Below are positions 45,978 through 57,631 of a DNA stretch of 64,000 nt, one piece after another (the first letter of the stretch is position 1; the number at the start of each line of letters is the position of its first letter). Both the position numbers and the translations under genes were made by a program. The stretch is taken from positions 53,110,108 through 53,174,107 of the forward strand of contig OY759217.1 of NCBI GenBank assembly GCA_963662175.1, read 5' to 3'. Source of the DNA: Aradus depressus (lineage: Eukaryota; Arthropoda; Insecta; Hemiptera; Aradidae). The notes under the pieces were generated by a model. It made no database searches and had not been told where the DNA came from. It saw only the letters and a list, made by a program, of their open reading frames with translations.

Positions 45978-47918
45978 ATAGTTAGGAAGAAACAAGCGTT
46001 GATTGTTAATTAGAAAGAGGTTGTTGAAAGTGTTGGCTCTTTGTGGTGTAAGTTCTCACAACTTGTAGTGCTCGGCTCCAAGCACCACTACGATTTGTGG
46101 AGCTCAAGGAACATAATAAGGTAGGGAGAGAGGCTAGTTCCGATCCGCCGAAAGTAGGTTTTTACAAAGAGATCTTCGGCAACGTAACAAGGTCCAAAAC
46201 CAATCGACCACTTCTCCTCCGATGGTTCATTTTTACCATTATTGCACAGCTCCATTTTGATAAAGCGTGAACATGTATAGTCTATGTCGCACAGATTAGG
46301 CCTACTCTGGCCGCTCTTATACCTTCAAACATTGAAAAAAAAAAAAAAATAATAAAAAAATTAATTAGCTTATGTCCACCGGGAAGAAATAAGCTTGCCA
46401 ACGATGAAAGGATTGTCCAAATCGGTTAAGTAGTTTTCCATATTACCTGAAACACACAAACTTTCTCTTTATATTAGTATAGATTAAATAAATCATCTCA
46501 TAAAGTTTCAGGGAAAACAGAAAGAGGCCTATTTTATATTATAATTACAGAGGATAGAACACAGACATAGCGCTCCAAAATATGTACAATAAGCAGGTGC
46601 TTCAGGAAATAGTTCAAAGTAATGTTTAAATTAACCCATGGCAACCAACTTAAAATAAGTGTTTGTATTTATTATTTCCTTAGATCTTCACAAAATATTT
46701 ATCTGAATTTGGTAATTATCACTATGGAGTAGTTCCATATTTTGTATACAAGTATAGGATGCTCTATATAAGTCAACTCCCTCACTATAACACACTTGCC
46801 AAATATACAAAAGATAAAAAGAACCTGACCCATCATGTTTCTATTACATATTTCTCTCAACTTCCCTCAAATTCATTTCTCCCTCATTTCAACCTGACTT
46901 TACTGGGTCACTCTCAGAATTATGTTGTACCTACAACGTGTCCAATTACCATTATATATTTATACTTTCCATTTTATTTCCAAGTACTTTGTGAATTCCC
47001 CCTCCCGACCAAAACGGAAAGTTTACCCCAACGGAATACATTCAGGGATGCGTATTGAAAAGAAAATATTGATATTTGGTATAAAAAAAAATATAAATAA
47101 TAAATATAATCATAAAAAATTAGAATATATATTCTCGATGAAAGATTTAAATTGTGTTCAGTTAATAATATTTTTAAAAAAATATGGTTTTACAAATTAT
47201 TTTATAAATATGTTTTATATATAAGAATGCAAAATTAATAATAATGTAAGAACATGGTAACGTCATTGGAATTTAGGAATTACTGACAGGACAGGTATAA
47301 AGACCATGAGAAATTATCATTGTCACAAATCGCCATCGTTTCTAGTTAAGCTGAAGTTAAAGTTAAGTTAAATTGGAAATGATAAATACCCTACTACACG
47401 ACGGACAACCTTTCGATCCAGATCCAACTGTGAAAAGCTGTCTTTAAGGTCAAGTTAAGTTAAATTGGAACCCTAATTGGAGTCGCGATCTAGTTCATCT
47501 ATGAGTTGTGACATAGAATGTTTGTCAACCGGAGGAACAACAGTTCACTATATAATATGTTGAAACAACTTGCTAAACAGACCAGATGTATACTGGTACT
47601 CAACATTGTGATTCATAATACAACTGCCTAGAAAAGGTTTGTATTGACAGTTATGGAATATATAGAGAGAAAACGTATCCACCCAGTATATAATAAGAAA
47701 TGGTTTGGTAAAAAGAAGCGTATTACAGACAATGTATGCAACTCAGAAAGTTCACTCATATTGATAGGGCATTATAAACTGCAGACAGGTAGGTAGTATT
47801 TTAGTATAATATTACAAAAGTGAATTCCATTACTGAAAATATTATTTGTGTAGAATGCATGCGTAAATAAATAAAATCAATTAAAAAAAATTAATATCAC
47901 TTTTGCAATCACTTAAGC
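45978..47918. other. Intergenic; LINE-like 3' end then AT-rich DNA
   Basis: Apart from 46130-46486, short ORFs near 46760-47220 are of AT-rich composition. AGTTAAGTTAAATTGGAA recurs near 47362 and 47455. Confidence 0.6.
46130..46486. mobile_element. Transposon 3' region ending TTTATATTAGTATAGAT
   Basis: TCCGATCCGCCGAAAGTAGG, AATCGACCACTTCTCCTCCG, an A run at 46335, then CCAAATCGGTTAAGTAGTTT and CTTTATATTAGTATAGAT. The last block is a frequent 3' end of RTE/Daphne-like LINEs in arthropods. No ORF is recognisable. Confidence 0.5.
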
Positions 47919-49857
47919 CTGCCAATGCTGTAAACATTAATAAAAATATTTATAAGGTTAATACAAGTAGTTGCATACGAACAATCTAAACTATATTTAT
48001 ATAATAAAATAGTTGATCTATAAATAAATATTGTGAAGTTATACAATGCCAAGGGTGTAAATAGTAATAAAACTATTTATAAGATTAACACTACAAGAGT
48101 TTGCATACAAACAATCTAAATAATATTTATATAATAAAATAGTTGATCTATAAATAAATATTGTGAAATTATATAATGCCAATGATGTACATAGTAATAA
48201 AAATATTTATAGGATTAATACAAATAGTTAGGTACAAACAATCTCAATAATATTTATATAATAAGATCGTTGATCTTTAAATGAATATTGTGAAGTTATA
48301 TAATGCCAATGATGTACATAGTAATAAAAATATTTCAGAGATTATTACAAATAGTTAGGTACAAACAATCTCAATAATATTTATATAATAAGATCGTTGA
48401 TCTATAAATGAATATTGTGAAATTATATAATGCCAATGATGTACATAGTAATAAAAATATTTCAGAGATTATTAAAAATAGTTAGGTACAAACAATCTCA
48501 ATAATATTTATATAATAAGATCGTTGATCTATAAATGAATATTGTGAACTTATATAATGCCAATGATGTACATAGTAATAAAAATATTTCAGAGATTATT
48601 AAAAATAGTTAGGTACAAACAATCTCAATAATATTTATATAATAAGATCGTTGATCTATAAATGAATATTGTGAAATTATATAATGCCAATGATGTAAAT
48701 AGTAATAAAAATATTTCAGAGATTATTAAAAATAGTTAGGTACAAACAATCTCAATAATATTTATATAATAAGATCGTTGATCTATAAATGAATATTGTG
48801 AACTTATATAATGCCAATGATGTACATAGTAATAAAAATATTTCAGAGATTATTAAAAATAGTTAGGTACAAACAATCTCAATAATATTTATATAATAAG
48901 ATCGTTGATCTATAAATGAATATTGTGAACTTATATAATGCCAATGATGTACATAGTAATAAAAATATTTCAGAGATTATTAAAAATAGTTAGGTACAAA
49001 CAATCTCAATAATATTTATATAATAAGATCGTTGATCTATAAATGAATATTGTGAACTTATATAATGCCAATGATGTACATAGTAATAAAAATATTTCAG
49101 AGATTATTAAAAATAGTTAGGTACAAACAATCTCAATAATATTTATATAATAAGATCGTTGATCTATAAATGAATATTGTGAACTTATATAATGCCAATG
49201 ATGTACATAGTAATAAAAATATTTCAGAGATTATTAAAAATAGTTAGGTACAAACAATCTCAATAATATTTATATAATAAGATCGTTGATCTATAAATGA
49301 ATATTGTGAACTTATATAATGCCAATGATGTACATAGTAATAAAAATATTTCAGAGATTATTAAAAATAGTTAGGTACAAACAATCTCAATAATATTTAT
49401 ATAATAAGATCGTTGATCTATAAATGAATATTGTGAACTTATATAATGCCAATGATGTACATAGTAATAAAAATATTTCAGAGATTATTAAAAATAGTTA
49501 GGTACAAACAATCTCAATAATATTTATATAATAAGATCGTTGATCTATAAATGAATATTGTGAAATTATATAATGGCAATAATGTAAATAGTAATAAAAA
49601 TATTTATGAGATTAATACAAGTAGTTAGGTACCGACAATCTCAATTATGTTTATATTATAAAATATTTGATTTATAAATGAATATTGTGAATTTATATAA
49701 TGCCAACGATGTAAATAATAATAAAAATATTTATTTGATTAATACAAGTAGTTAGGTACAAACAATATAAATTATGTTTATATTATAAAATATTTGATCT
49801 ATAAATGAATATTGTGAATTTATATAATTCCAACGATCTAAATAGTAATACAAATAT
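47919..49857 (+). repeat. 127-bp satellite, about 16 units
   Basis: The unit contains TATAATGCCAATGATGTACA, AATAGTTAGGTACAAACAAT and AAGATCGTTGATCTATAAAT. Spacing of the same landmarks is 127 bp (130 once). Units from about 48305 to 49560 are nearly identical; the first three and last two differ at many positions, the pattern expected from unequal exchange. It is AT-rich with no ORF. It resumes after a LINE insertion at 50521. Confidence 0.92.
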
Positions 49858-50520
49858 TTTTTTTTTTTTTTTTTAATTTATTTATTGACAACAGCTCAAT
49901 TACAAGCTATACTGTCATGTGAAAACAACAAGGAATCAACAGTAAAAATTATAAGTACAGTAATGAATTTTAAATAAAAAATAAATAAATAAATAAAAAA
50001 TAAATAAATTAAATGACTATTTCAATGTCCTGAAGAAAGTCTATTAGTTTTTTATATTTGTCTTTGACGGGGTTCTTCAGCCAAACCTGCAGGGTGTCCG
50101 TCCGGTTGAGATCTGGATACTTTCGTCTCGTCTCCTCGTACTTCAGACACCTCATTATCACATGGTCCATATCCTCTGTGCTGCCGCACCGGTCGCACTG
50201 AGAACTATTACTCACCTTGATGATATGGAGGTTTCTGTTGACACGCCCGTGGTTCGTCCGAAGCCTGCTCAACTGAACTACCTCCCGACGACGCAAGCCC
50301 ATGTCCTGGAACCATGGTTTTAGATCTACCGTCTTTTGAACAGCATAGTGCTCTCTTCCTTTTGACGTAGATTCTTCAACGTATGCTTGTTGCCAGTTCT
50401 GCATAACAACCTTCCTTAAACAGCGTCTTGCATCTCGTGGAGGTAGCTGTATTTGAGCATGTTCACCGACATCTGTTGCAGCTTCTTTGGCAGCGGAGTC
50501 TGCCAGTTCGTTGCCCTGAA
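49857..50520 (-). mobile_element. 5'-truncated LINE tail with RNase H end, inserted in the satellite
   Basis: On the - strand an open frame of about 170 codons contains QGNELADSAAKEA, the end of an RNase H domain with its catalytic Asp, followed by LSRLRTNHGRVN and CDRCGSTEDMDHVIMRC, a Cys/His motif common after RNase H in I- and R1-like LINEs. It stops at 50009. The 3' UTR ends in a run of A (T on the + strand at 49858-49874). The upstream ORF is missing, a usual 5' truncation. It splits a satellite unit that resumes at 50521. Confidence 0.8.
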
Positions 50521-50614
50521 GAAATTTATAAGATTAATACAAGAAGTATAAGGTACAATAGAAAAATAAAGTTTCTATTCATATAATAAAATAACAAGTG
50601 AACAAATAAATATG
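50521..50614 (+). repeat. Satellite remainder right of the LINE tail
   Basis: ATTTATAAGATTAATACAAG and AGTATAAGGTACAATAG continue the satellite unit interrupted at 49857. It is diverged, as expected at the array edge. Confidence 0.75.
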
Positions 50615-50739
50615 GTACCAGTTTTCAGAAGCTGCGATGTTAAATAAGCACAAGGAAAAAAAAAAAAGGTAGTCTGTTTGTACCTATAATACGCTTCTTT
50701 CTGCCAAGCCAATCTCTGTTCGAGTTCAGCATATTGAGC

Positions 50740-51335
50740 TGAATCTTAAGGCTAGTACGCACTGAGATTCTTTGTTCGGACTCTTTGTCGCAGACGCTCG
50801 GATTCATGTCGCAGACTCTTTGCCCCGCAACATTGTCGCTCTGGAAATCGTGTACGCATCTAGTTTGAATCTGAGCAATGTCGAACGAGGTCGCGCTTTC
50901 GGGAATTGCAGTAGCACTTTACATAGCTCTACGGAGTAAAAAAAATGTTACTAAAAAAAGCCACCGCGTTGGTGGATGCGTGATTTATTCAAGGATCGGA
51001 ATAACCATGGGCACGATCTTCTTGACACACTGAGATTGGAGGATGGAATGGGTTTTCGCAATTTCGTTCGTATGAGTCCAGTCAATTTTGAATGTCTCCT
51101 GAAAATGGTTGGACCAAGTATTTCGAGAACGAAGACTAATTTTCCACATTACAAAGGTCCACATTATCAACAGATAAGCGATAACAACAAAGATGAATGC
51201 GCGAGAACGGTGAGAGCAGTGAGGGTTCACTTTCGTCCTAGCATTGGTCAGACTCTCAACGAAACGACTATACTCTTTCTTGCGGTTATCTTACTGTATC
51301 TGCTTCCAAATGTTCTTCAGAGAGGCCGCTTTTAA
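50740..51335 (+). mobile_element. PIF/Harbinger relic (HARBI1-like nuclease N-terminus)
   Basis: GGCTAGTACGCACTGAGAT near 50750 looks like a Harbinger end. ATG at 50878 opens SNEVALSGIAVALYIALRS; after a one-base frameshift in an A run the + strand continues PPRWWMRDLFKDRNNHG and FRNFVRMSPVNFECLLKMVG, the conserved N-terminal part of HARBI1/ALP1-like DDE nucleases. The catalytic domain is missing and the sequence beyond about 51130 is not recognisable. Confidence 0.68.
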
Positions 51336-51395
51336 CTAACTCTTTTTTAATTTTGTTGTTTTTTAGTGTATTTTTTGTATATATTCATATGTACG

Positions 51396-51427
<32 letters not shown>

Positions 51428-52589
51428 TGTCGGCCTTCGGCCTACCGGACCGTCTCAACCCATCAGGGCCCCACAACCTGCCGTCCGGTCTACAATTTTC
51501 TGAAACACAAACATCTTCTTGCATCCGTTCTGTAACAATCCAACATTCAGGTTTTGAGGGAAGTTAATCCCGCGCCAGTGACCATCACTCATACACTGAT
51601 TCAGGTTTTGAGGGAACTTAAACCCGCGCCAGTGACCTCCATTTGTCCATACACTCATTCACCTTGTTACAGATATTATACACTGATCTGTGTGTTCAAG
51701 AAAAGCGATCAACCGGCACACGCCCCTCCGCCAGGCCGAAGATAAGCAAAACTAGAAAAACTGTCCTTCTTAGACACACAGATCAACAAAATTGAAAAAC
51801 GTTCAAAGCACTCGCTTGACAAGAAGACGGCTGCAAGCTGATAGACTAAGTTAATTGCGAGGAGTTTCAACTACCCTCTCTAAGCTGTTCGTTGAGAGGT
51901 TGACCAAACCTAGACCAAAACAAACCATAGGGGCCCCGCCCACCCAATTACACCAAAGTGCAATGTGGCGGTGCTGTCACATTCCATTTTATTATTTAAT
52001 TGTTGCCACAATTTTACTCTTGAATAAACCTGCCTGTTTTAGAACGAAGGGGGAAAATAAATAGAATCCATATGTATTATTATATTTTTCTATATTTGCC
52101 TACGCTCATAAAAGGGCCATTGTTGTGTATTTAGCAATGGATACTAGGCTCCACCTATCTACCTTCGCTATATTTGGTCAACTTCTCGACAAAACTGGAA
52201 TACATGGTCTAGATCCTGATAGCCTCAAGAGGAGAGGCAAGTAGAACTCTTGACACGGCCCAGCCTGGTTTAGGTAGGCACTGGCATATTTACATTGTCC
52301 GCACGCTTGCTTCTTGTACAGTCGACAGATGCTTGTAAACTTGAGTTTAAACGTTGCTAGGTCTCCCCAAACCTAGGCTTACTGCCTGCATGGATTTGAA
52401 CCGATTTATAAAAAAATAATAATAATAAAAATGAAATAAATAGTAAAAAATAAAATAAAACATAAATAATAAAAATAAAAGAAATAATGAAAATAAAATA
52501 AATAAAAAACGTGCCTTTACGAGAGATCTGGTAATTTTCAAGTAAATATATACCCGTATTTAGAAGAAACAATGTTCACATTTGTATAA
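51336..52589. other. Intergenic with a short direct duplication
   Basis: (TA)n at 51390-51426, then a GC-rich stretch (GTCGGCCTTCGGCCTACC) and two copies of ATTCAGGTTTTGAGGGAA with CCCGCGCCAGTGACC at 51545 and 51598. No ORF supported. Confidence 0.6.
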
Positions 52590-52895
52590 CATCTGATCAG
52601 TATAAAATATCTGATGTGACCATGACATGACTATACCTAACATCTGATCAGTATAAAATATCTGATATGACCATGACATGACTCTACCTAACATCTGATC
52701 AGTATAAAATATCTGATGTGACCATGACATGACTATACCTAACATCTGATCAGTATAAAATATCTGATGTGACCATGACATGACTATACCTAACATCTGA
52801 CCAGTATAAAATATCTGATGTGACCATGACATGACTATACCTAACATCTGATCAGTATAAAATATCTGATGTGACCATGACATGACATATACCTA
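52590..52895 (+). repeat. 51-bp tandem repeat, six copies, ending at a poly(C) tract
   Basis: CATCTGATCAGTATAAAATA through GACCATGACATGACTATACC repeats every 51 bases. Since 51 is a multiple of three, the - strand shows a spurious ORF with a 17-residue period. Confidence 0.93.
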
Positions 52896-52918
52896 ACCCC
52901 CCCCCCCCCCCCCCCCCT
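52896..52918 (+). repeat. Poly(C) tract
   Basis: About 21 C in a row at the end of the 51-bp array. Confidence 0.9.
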
Positions 52919-53030
52919 CCCATAAAATATTTTTCTTCCTGATTATATCATTTTATTCCAAACAAACTGGAACTACTCCTATTGAACCACTCTAATAATA
53001 ATAAAAATAATAATTATTTAGTTTTTTTTT

Positions 53031-53189
53031 TATGGTGGGTAAAATAAAACCTTGATCATGTCGTCCTGCGGATTGGACGTTGAGACCCTACCTGTGGATG
53101 GGACGTTAAGACCCTATTCCATCCTAGTTAACTACACCTGGGTAGTCAAAATTAGGACTCCCACCGTAGAGTCGCGGCTTCTGGTAACC
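53031..53189 (+). mobile_element. SINE family 1 fragment with internal duplication
   Basis: The GCGGATTGGACGTTGAGACC block is followed about 30 bases later by GTGGATGGGACGTTAAGACC, a small tandem duplication. It is interrupted by a family 2 SINE at 53190. Confidence 0.65.
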
Positions 53190-53242
53190 TTAGTTTTTTT
53201 TTATTTTTGGCCTTATGGTCAATGCATGTCAGCCATGACACG
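53190..53242 (-). mobile_element. SINE family 2, short 3' fragment
   Basis: The T run followed by TTTTTGGCCTTATGGTC and GCATGTCAGCCATG is the 3' end of family 2 read from the - strand. It is flanked by GGCTTCTGGT at 53176-53185 and 53246-53255, a 10-bp duplication, so it is a strongly truncated insertion into a family 1 SINE. Confidence 0.7.
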
Positions 53243-53811
53243 AAAGGCTTCTGGTTAAAGGCGGAAATTTTAACATATCAATCGGATAACACGTGGGAAG
53301 CAAGGAGGAAGGTTATAAAGCTGTTTATTTACCTACATATGTATTTGAGTGTGTCAATCGAGCAGTAAGTATGGCACAATAAAACAGCTTTACTCTAAAA
53401 GCCAATTTGTAAACAAAGGCTGCTCAATATTGACAAAGACGTGACATCTCAAGAAATTTCATTTTTTTCTCATGAAATTATTACAAAAGAATCAATGATC
53501 TGAGGCTAAGGGTACAAGCGTTGCAACTGCAAAAATTAATGTTCAGCAAATAATTGCACCTGGAAAATAAGAAACTTTTTGTGCACTTCTAAGTGTCACC
53601 ATTGGAAATTTCGCTTGTTATAATAAAAAGCACAATTATTCTTGTAGTGGAAGCACAATTTTTTGGACACTACTTTGTATCCTGCCTTTTTTTTAATTAC
53701 ATAGAAGTCATATAGCAATAACATATTTCGTTTATTTGTAGTCCCACAATAAATAATAATGTCTAACTATAGCAGTTGTTGGCGGTTAATATCGACATAA
53801 CCTTCCTTACT

Positions 53812-54040
53812 TGGACTTGAAAAATAAAATAAAACTGGTTTATTTATGTTGTCTAATTTCACTAACTATATATACATGGGAGTACTTTCGGTATTTCTAC
53901 CATCCTCAGCCAAAAGCATAAGAGGTAAGATGCTTTTGGCTGATGATGGTAGAAATACCGAAAGTACTCCCATGTATATATAGTTAGTGAAATTAGACAA
54001 CATATTAAATAAACCAGTTTTATTTTATTTTTCAAGTCCA
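53812..54040. repeat. Near-perfect 230-bp hairpin with hammerhead-like core
   Basis: Arms 53812-53919 and 53930-54040 pair almost completely around a 10-base centre (AAGAGGTAAG). The right arm has CTGATGATGGTAGAAATACC then GAAA (53940-53963), the same layout as at 14539-14562 but with a different 4-bp stem (GGUA/UACC). It is probably a Penelope-like terminal repeat pair. A transcript would form long double-stranded RNA. Confidence 0.68.
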
Positions 54041-56659
54041 TTTGAATTATTTCACAATATCTCTGCAATTATGTCAGTTTTCACTTTCTTACTTGGCTTG
54101 TCTTTTCCGACTTTAACCGCTCAAATCAGCTAATGTCGACATCAGCTGATAAGACAGTGGTTTAGGATGGAGATGACAATTGAAATGTTAAAATTGCCGA
54201 CCATAACCAGAGGCATGTCACATCTGAGGGCATTTTGACGGTAGGAAATTTAGTAACATCATTTTTCGATAGGAGTAACCATTTTTGAGTAAATAGGGGT
54301 CTTAAAAAATGGGATTCGAACGACGTTTTAAAGTATTTTTAGATTACGAATCACATTATGTAAAAAAATGAATATATATATATCAGATTTTATTAAAACC
54401 TATTTTCAAAACTCAATCCTGTTTTACTACTTATTTATAGACTCAAACAATGAAATCGGAATGGTTGAACCAATTGTAAATCCGTCACTAATAACCCTAA
54501 CGCATGCTCGATCCAGTTAAGTAATATTATTTTAAAAAAATATGTAATCTCATAATTAAATCATGTTTAAAATGTCCTTTTCAAGAGAAAAATATTAATA
54601 TGTTACATACCTAAAGCCCATGGCAGGGTATCTTCTCAGATTATGTTGCAAAACTGGGAAAAAACCTTCATAACGTAGTGCTTCTTAGGAAAGTGCATTA
54701 TTCCTAAAACATACTGTTTGATCCATTCCACGTTTGCTCAAAAACAATTGAATAAGTGCGACCATTATCATTAGAACACATCAATGCATGACTTCGCAAT
54801 TAGCTAAAAAAAAAAAAAAAACAGAATGCACAAGTTAATGTGTAAATCAGCCGCGATGGTCTAAATATCAATTTGAAGAAAACATTTTCATCAAACAACA
54901 CAAAGTAACTGAACTTTAATAATTAATTACAATACCTAAATTTAAAAAAAAATGTTCTAAATTAAAAAAAACAAAAAAAAACATGATGTTTGTTTATGTA
55001 AAAAAAACACTAATGAAAAAAAACTATACGACAAAATGAATAACTTATAACATTTTATTTATTGATCATACAATAACCTAACGTCTTCTCCCCTTTGCTG
55101 GGATTTAATGAACACAAAACACAGAAAGTTGGGGAATATTTACAAGTGTAGAATAGATTGTATTGATAAGAATTGTAAGAAGAAATTGAAACAATAAACT
55201 GTAGAACAGGAATAAGCTTGAAATTTTTATGTATACATACAAACAAAAGTAAAATCTCAGAGCATTCAAAAAAATTAAACTACACAAGAGACAACTAAAA
55301 TAGACAACTCCCGGGACCATGGATGTCGTAAATAACTAGGGGTAACACAGTGACGTGGCTAATATGCAACGTACATAAGGCCAGAAAAAAAAATAAATAA
55401 AGAAAAAATACAACTGAAATTAAAACAAACAAATACTAAGATAATAGTGAAAGAAACATTTTAATAATAAAACTTAACAGACTGTTCGCATGAAGATAAT
55501 AATGGAGAGTAACTAAATATAACTAAGTTCACACTCACTTCAAAACTCAATAAGCCTAACGAAATTTATAGCCAGGAGTGAGGCTCCATGACGTCCTCCA
55601 CTCTATGAACAAGCGGGAAATAGGTTACCGACATGGCAAAATTAAGAAAAAGTGAATCTATAGGTATTTAATTCCATTAATTGGTTCAATAACAGTAGAT
55701 TGAACACTAACATATTAATCTCGGCAAAAAAATATCTAATATAATAAATATTATTTTATAACTATAATATAATTCACATGAATGCCCTTCGGATGAACCG
55801 GTGGGCTCAATGGCTAACGTCAATCGTCCAATCTTACATACAGTTTGTACAATAATTGTAGGTTTGAAGTGCTTTTAAAAAAAATCTAATTGATTGAGTT
55901 TAAGATTATTCATTTTTTAAAATTATTAATTTCAGTATAAACTATAAGTGGGTCCAGGTAAACTCACCATTAAAAAAATTAATAAATGATAATAGAAATA
56001 GAACAAAAAGCACTTAACCAACTTTTTTGAATATCAAAACTTCCTGTCAAAAAAAAAAAAAAAAAATTGACTAATAAAATTTAAGATTGAAAGATTTAAA
56101 AATAATAAATAATGATTAAAATAAAAGTATTATAGATTAGGCTTATTGAGACAAGTTATATTTAAAACTAAATAGATAAAAATGATTTCACACTAAAGTT
56201 GGGCCAGAAATAAAATCTTAAGAAAACAAAACTTTAAATAATAACATTAAAGTGAATTACTCACCAACAAAGAGAAGCTTGGATCTTCGCTCGTCTTATA
56301 ATTTCTCTTCTTAAAATAAAAATAAAATTGAGAAAGTATCAAGATACTGATAAGTGGTGACCCCTTTCGCTTAATAAGATCTATATGGGCTTGACCTGGG
56401 TATATTCTTTATAATAACATAACTTAATACTAATTAACTAAATATTTATAATAAATGAATCTAAGGTGTAGTAGAGGTTCAATCAGTCTTTAACCACTAA
56501 ATGCCCTCCATGACAGTAACACTACGACTCAAGAACCGAGGCTTCTCTGAGAATGTGAACACTGGAAAGAAATTAAATTCTAATAACATAATAAATGATC
56601 AATATATTATTAATATATAATGAAGTTAATTCAAAATAAATATATATAATTAGAAAGGG
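54041..56659. other. Intergenic AT-rich DNA, no gene seen
   Basis: Apart from the SINE fragment at 55308-55396, only low-complexity A- and T-runs are seen. An ORF of 71 codons on the - strand near 55.2 kb has no motif. Confidence 0.65.
55308..55396 (+). mobile_element. SINE family 2, 3' fragment
   Basis: CTCCCGGGACCATGGATGTC, then CTAATATGCAACGTACATAA and GGCCAGAAAAAAAAATAAAT, matches the body and tail of the copies near 42.2-42.7 kb. The tRNA head is missing. Confidence 0.75.
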
Positions 56660-56702
56660 GCGCCGGTAGCTCAGTGGTATGCGTGCTTGCGTACTGAGCT
56701 CT
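56660..56702 (+). mobile_element. SINE family 1 head, cut by a hAT element
   Basis: GCGCCGGTAGCTCAGTGG and TACTGAGCTCTAGGG: A box present, B box absent. The sequence changes at 56703, where a hAT-like TAGGGTTGTGCCGG end begins. Confidence 0.65.
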
Positions 56703-57060
56703 AGGGTTGTGCCGGTCCGGGAAAATTCTGTCACAGGTCCAACTGCTCCTGTGACGCCGTTGCAGCAGTGACAATTAACCGGTCCAGTGACAGTCACAAA
56801 GGAGAGACCGGAGCAATTATGTTGCTCCTGCGCGTATGCATTGTAGCTACTTCTGTCCCCTGCGAACAGCTATTTTCCAAAGCAGGCCAGATAATATCAG
56901 AAAGACGGACCCAATTATCACAAATGAAGGCAAGAATGCTGTTATTTTTAAATCATAACTTTAATAAAAAATTATATTATGTTTATTTTATTTTCTTTGG
57001 TTATTTTATTTTATGTTCTTTGTTCCATTGTAATAAATGTCTATATTACAACTGAGTGTA
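56703..57060 (+). mobile_element. hAT relic with transposase C-terminal region
   Basis: The left end TAGGGTTGTGCCGGTCCGG resembles hAT ends. The + strand reads LLLRVCIVATSVPCEQLFSK, AGQIISERRTQLS, LLFLNHN: the hAT dimerisation region (A-T-S-x-x-x-E-x-x-F-S-x-A-G). The right end was not found and no 8-bp duplication is visible, so it is truncated. Confidence 0.72.
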
Positions 57061-57077
57061 TATTACTATCAGTAATA

Positions 57078-57255
57078 CCCGGCGTTGCCCGGGGAACTTT
57101 GACTTTTCTCCCAATATCATCATATATATATAAAGCTGAAAATGTCTGTGCTTTGTACCGCTATAACTCACGAACGGCTTGATGGATTTGATTAATTATT
57201 TTTAAAATTTGTTCGTCATCGTCTCTGGAAGGTTATAGGCGTATTAGTAACTCAA
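57078..57255. mobile_element. End of an unclassified transposon (CCCGGCGTTGCCCGGG motif)
   Basis: ACCCGGCGTTGCCCGGGG is followed by ATATATATAAAGCTGAAAAT and TAACTCACGAACGGCTTGAT. Such CCCGG...CCGGG ends with a following (TA)n and the 'cgaacggcttgatggatttg' block recur at ends of arthropod LINE/Helitron-like repeats. The superfamily is not assignable here. Confidence 0.5.
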
Positions 57256-57480
57256 TATCTGGTCCATCCCAGCATCCACCCACGCAATCTTTGTAACTCA
57301 AAAACCACTGCAATGATTAATGAGGAATCTTCTTGAATAGATAAGTTTTATCTACCGGAAGGTTAAGGTCTATTTTTTAATCAACCCCTGGTCCATCCCA
57401 GCACCCACTCACGCAATCTTTGTAACTCAAAAACCATTGCAACGATTAATGAGAAATCTTTTTGAATAAATAATTTATTC
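57255..57480 (+). repeat. Two tandem copies of a ~129-bp unit
   Basis: GGTCCATCCCAGCATCCACC at 57261 and GGTCCATCCCAGCACCCACT at 57390 begin matching stretches through ACTCAAAAACCACTGCAA and GATTAATGAGGAATCTT. It lies in an element end that begins near 57078. Confidence 0.82.
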
Positions 57481-57513
57481 ATTCTTCAAATTTCTTGCTT
57501 TTTAATGGTTTTT
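57480..57513 (-). repeat. Inverted stub of the SINE-derived unit, left of the LINE
   Basis: CATTCTTCAAATTTCTTGC followed by TTTTTAATGGTTTTT is the reverse complement of the block at 61770-61815. With 61750-61763 it forms the left arm of a palindrome about 50 bases long, split by the LINE. Confidence 0.8.
57502..57513. repeat. Target-site duplication, left copy (3' side of the LINE)
   Basis: TTAATGGTTTTT, identical over 12 bases to 61738-61749. It abuts the AATAAA-rich end of the LINE. Confidence 0.88.
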
Positions 57514-57631
57514 CTCAATTTATTTATTTATTTGGGCCGGCACTCCAAGTGCCTTACACAAAGAGATTTAAATGAAACGTTGTACAAAAAAAGAAAGAAA
57601 AAAAAAAAAAAAAAAAAAAAAAATTAAAAAT

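Noticed and set aside
46759..47224. Two ORFs of about 100 codons on the + strand.
   Set aside because: The composition follows the AT-rich DNA and the frames overlap without any recognisable motif.
47919..49857. Regular repeats resembling a CRISPR array.
   Set aside because: The whole 127-bp unit repeats with no unique spacers, no cas genes, and the DNA is eukaryotic.
52560..52883. 107-codon - strand ORF with a 17-residue repeat.
   Set aside because: It is produced by a 51-bp tandem repeat whose length is a multiple of three; there is no start context or other coding sign.
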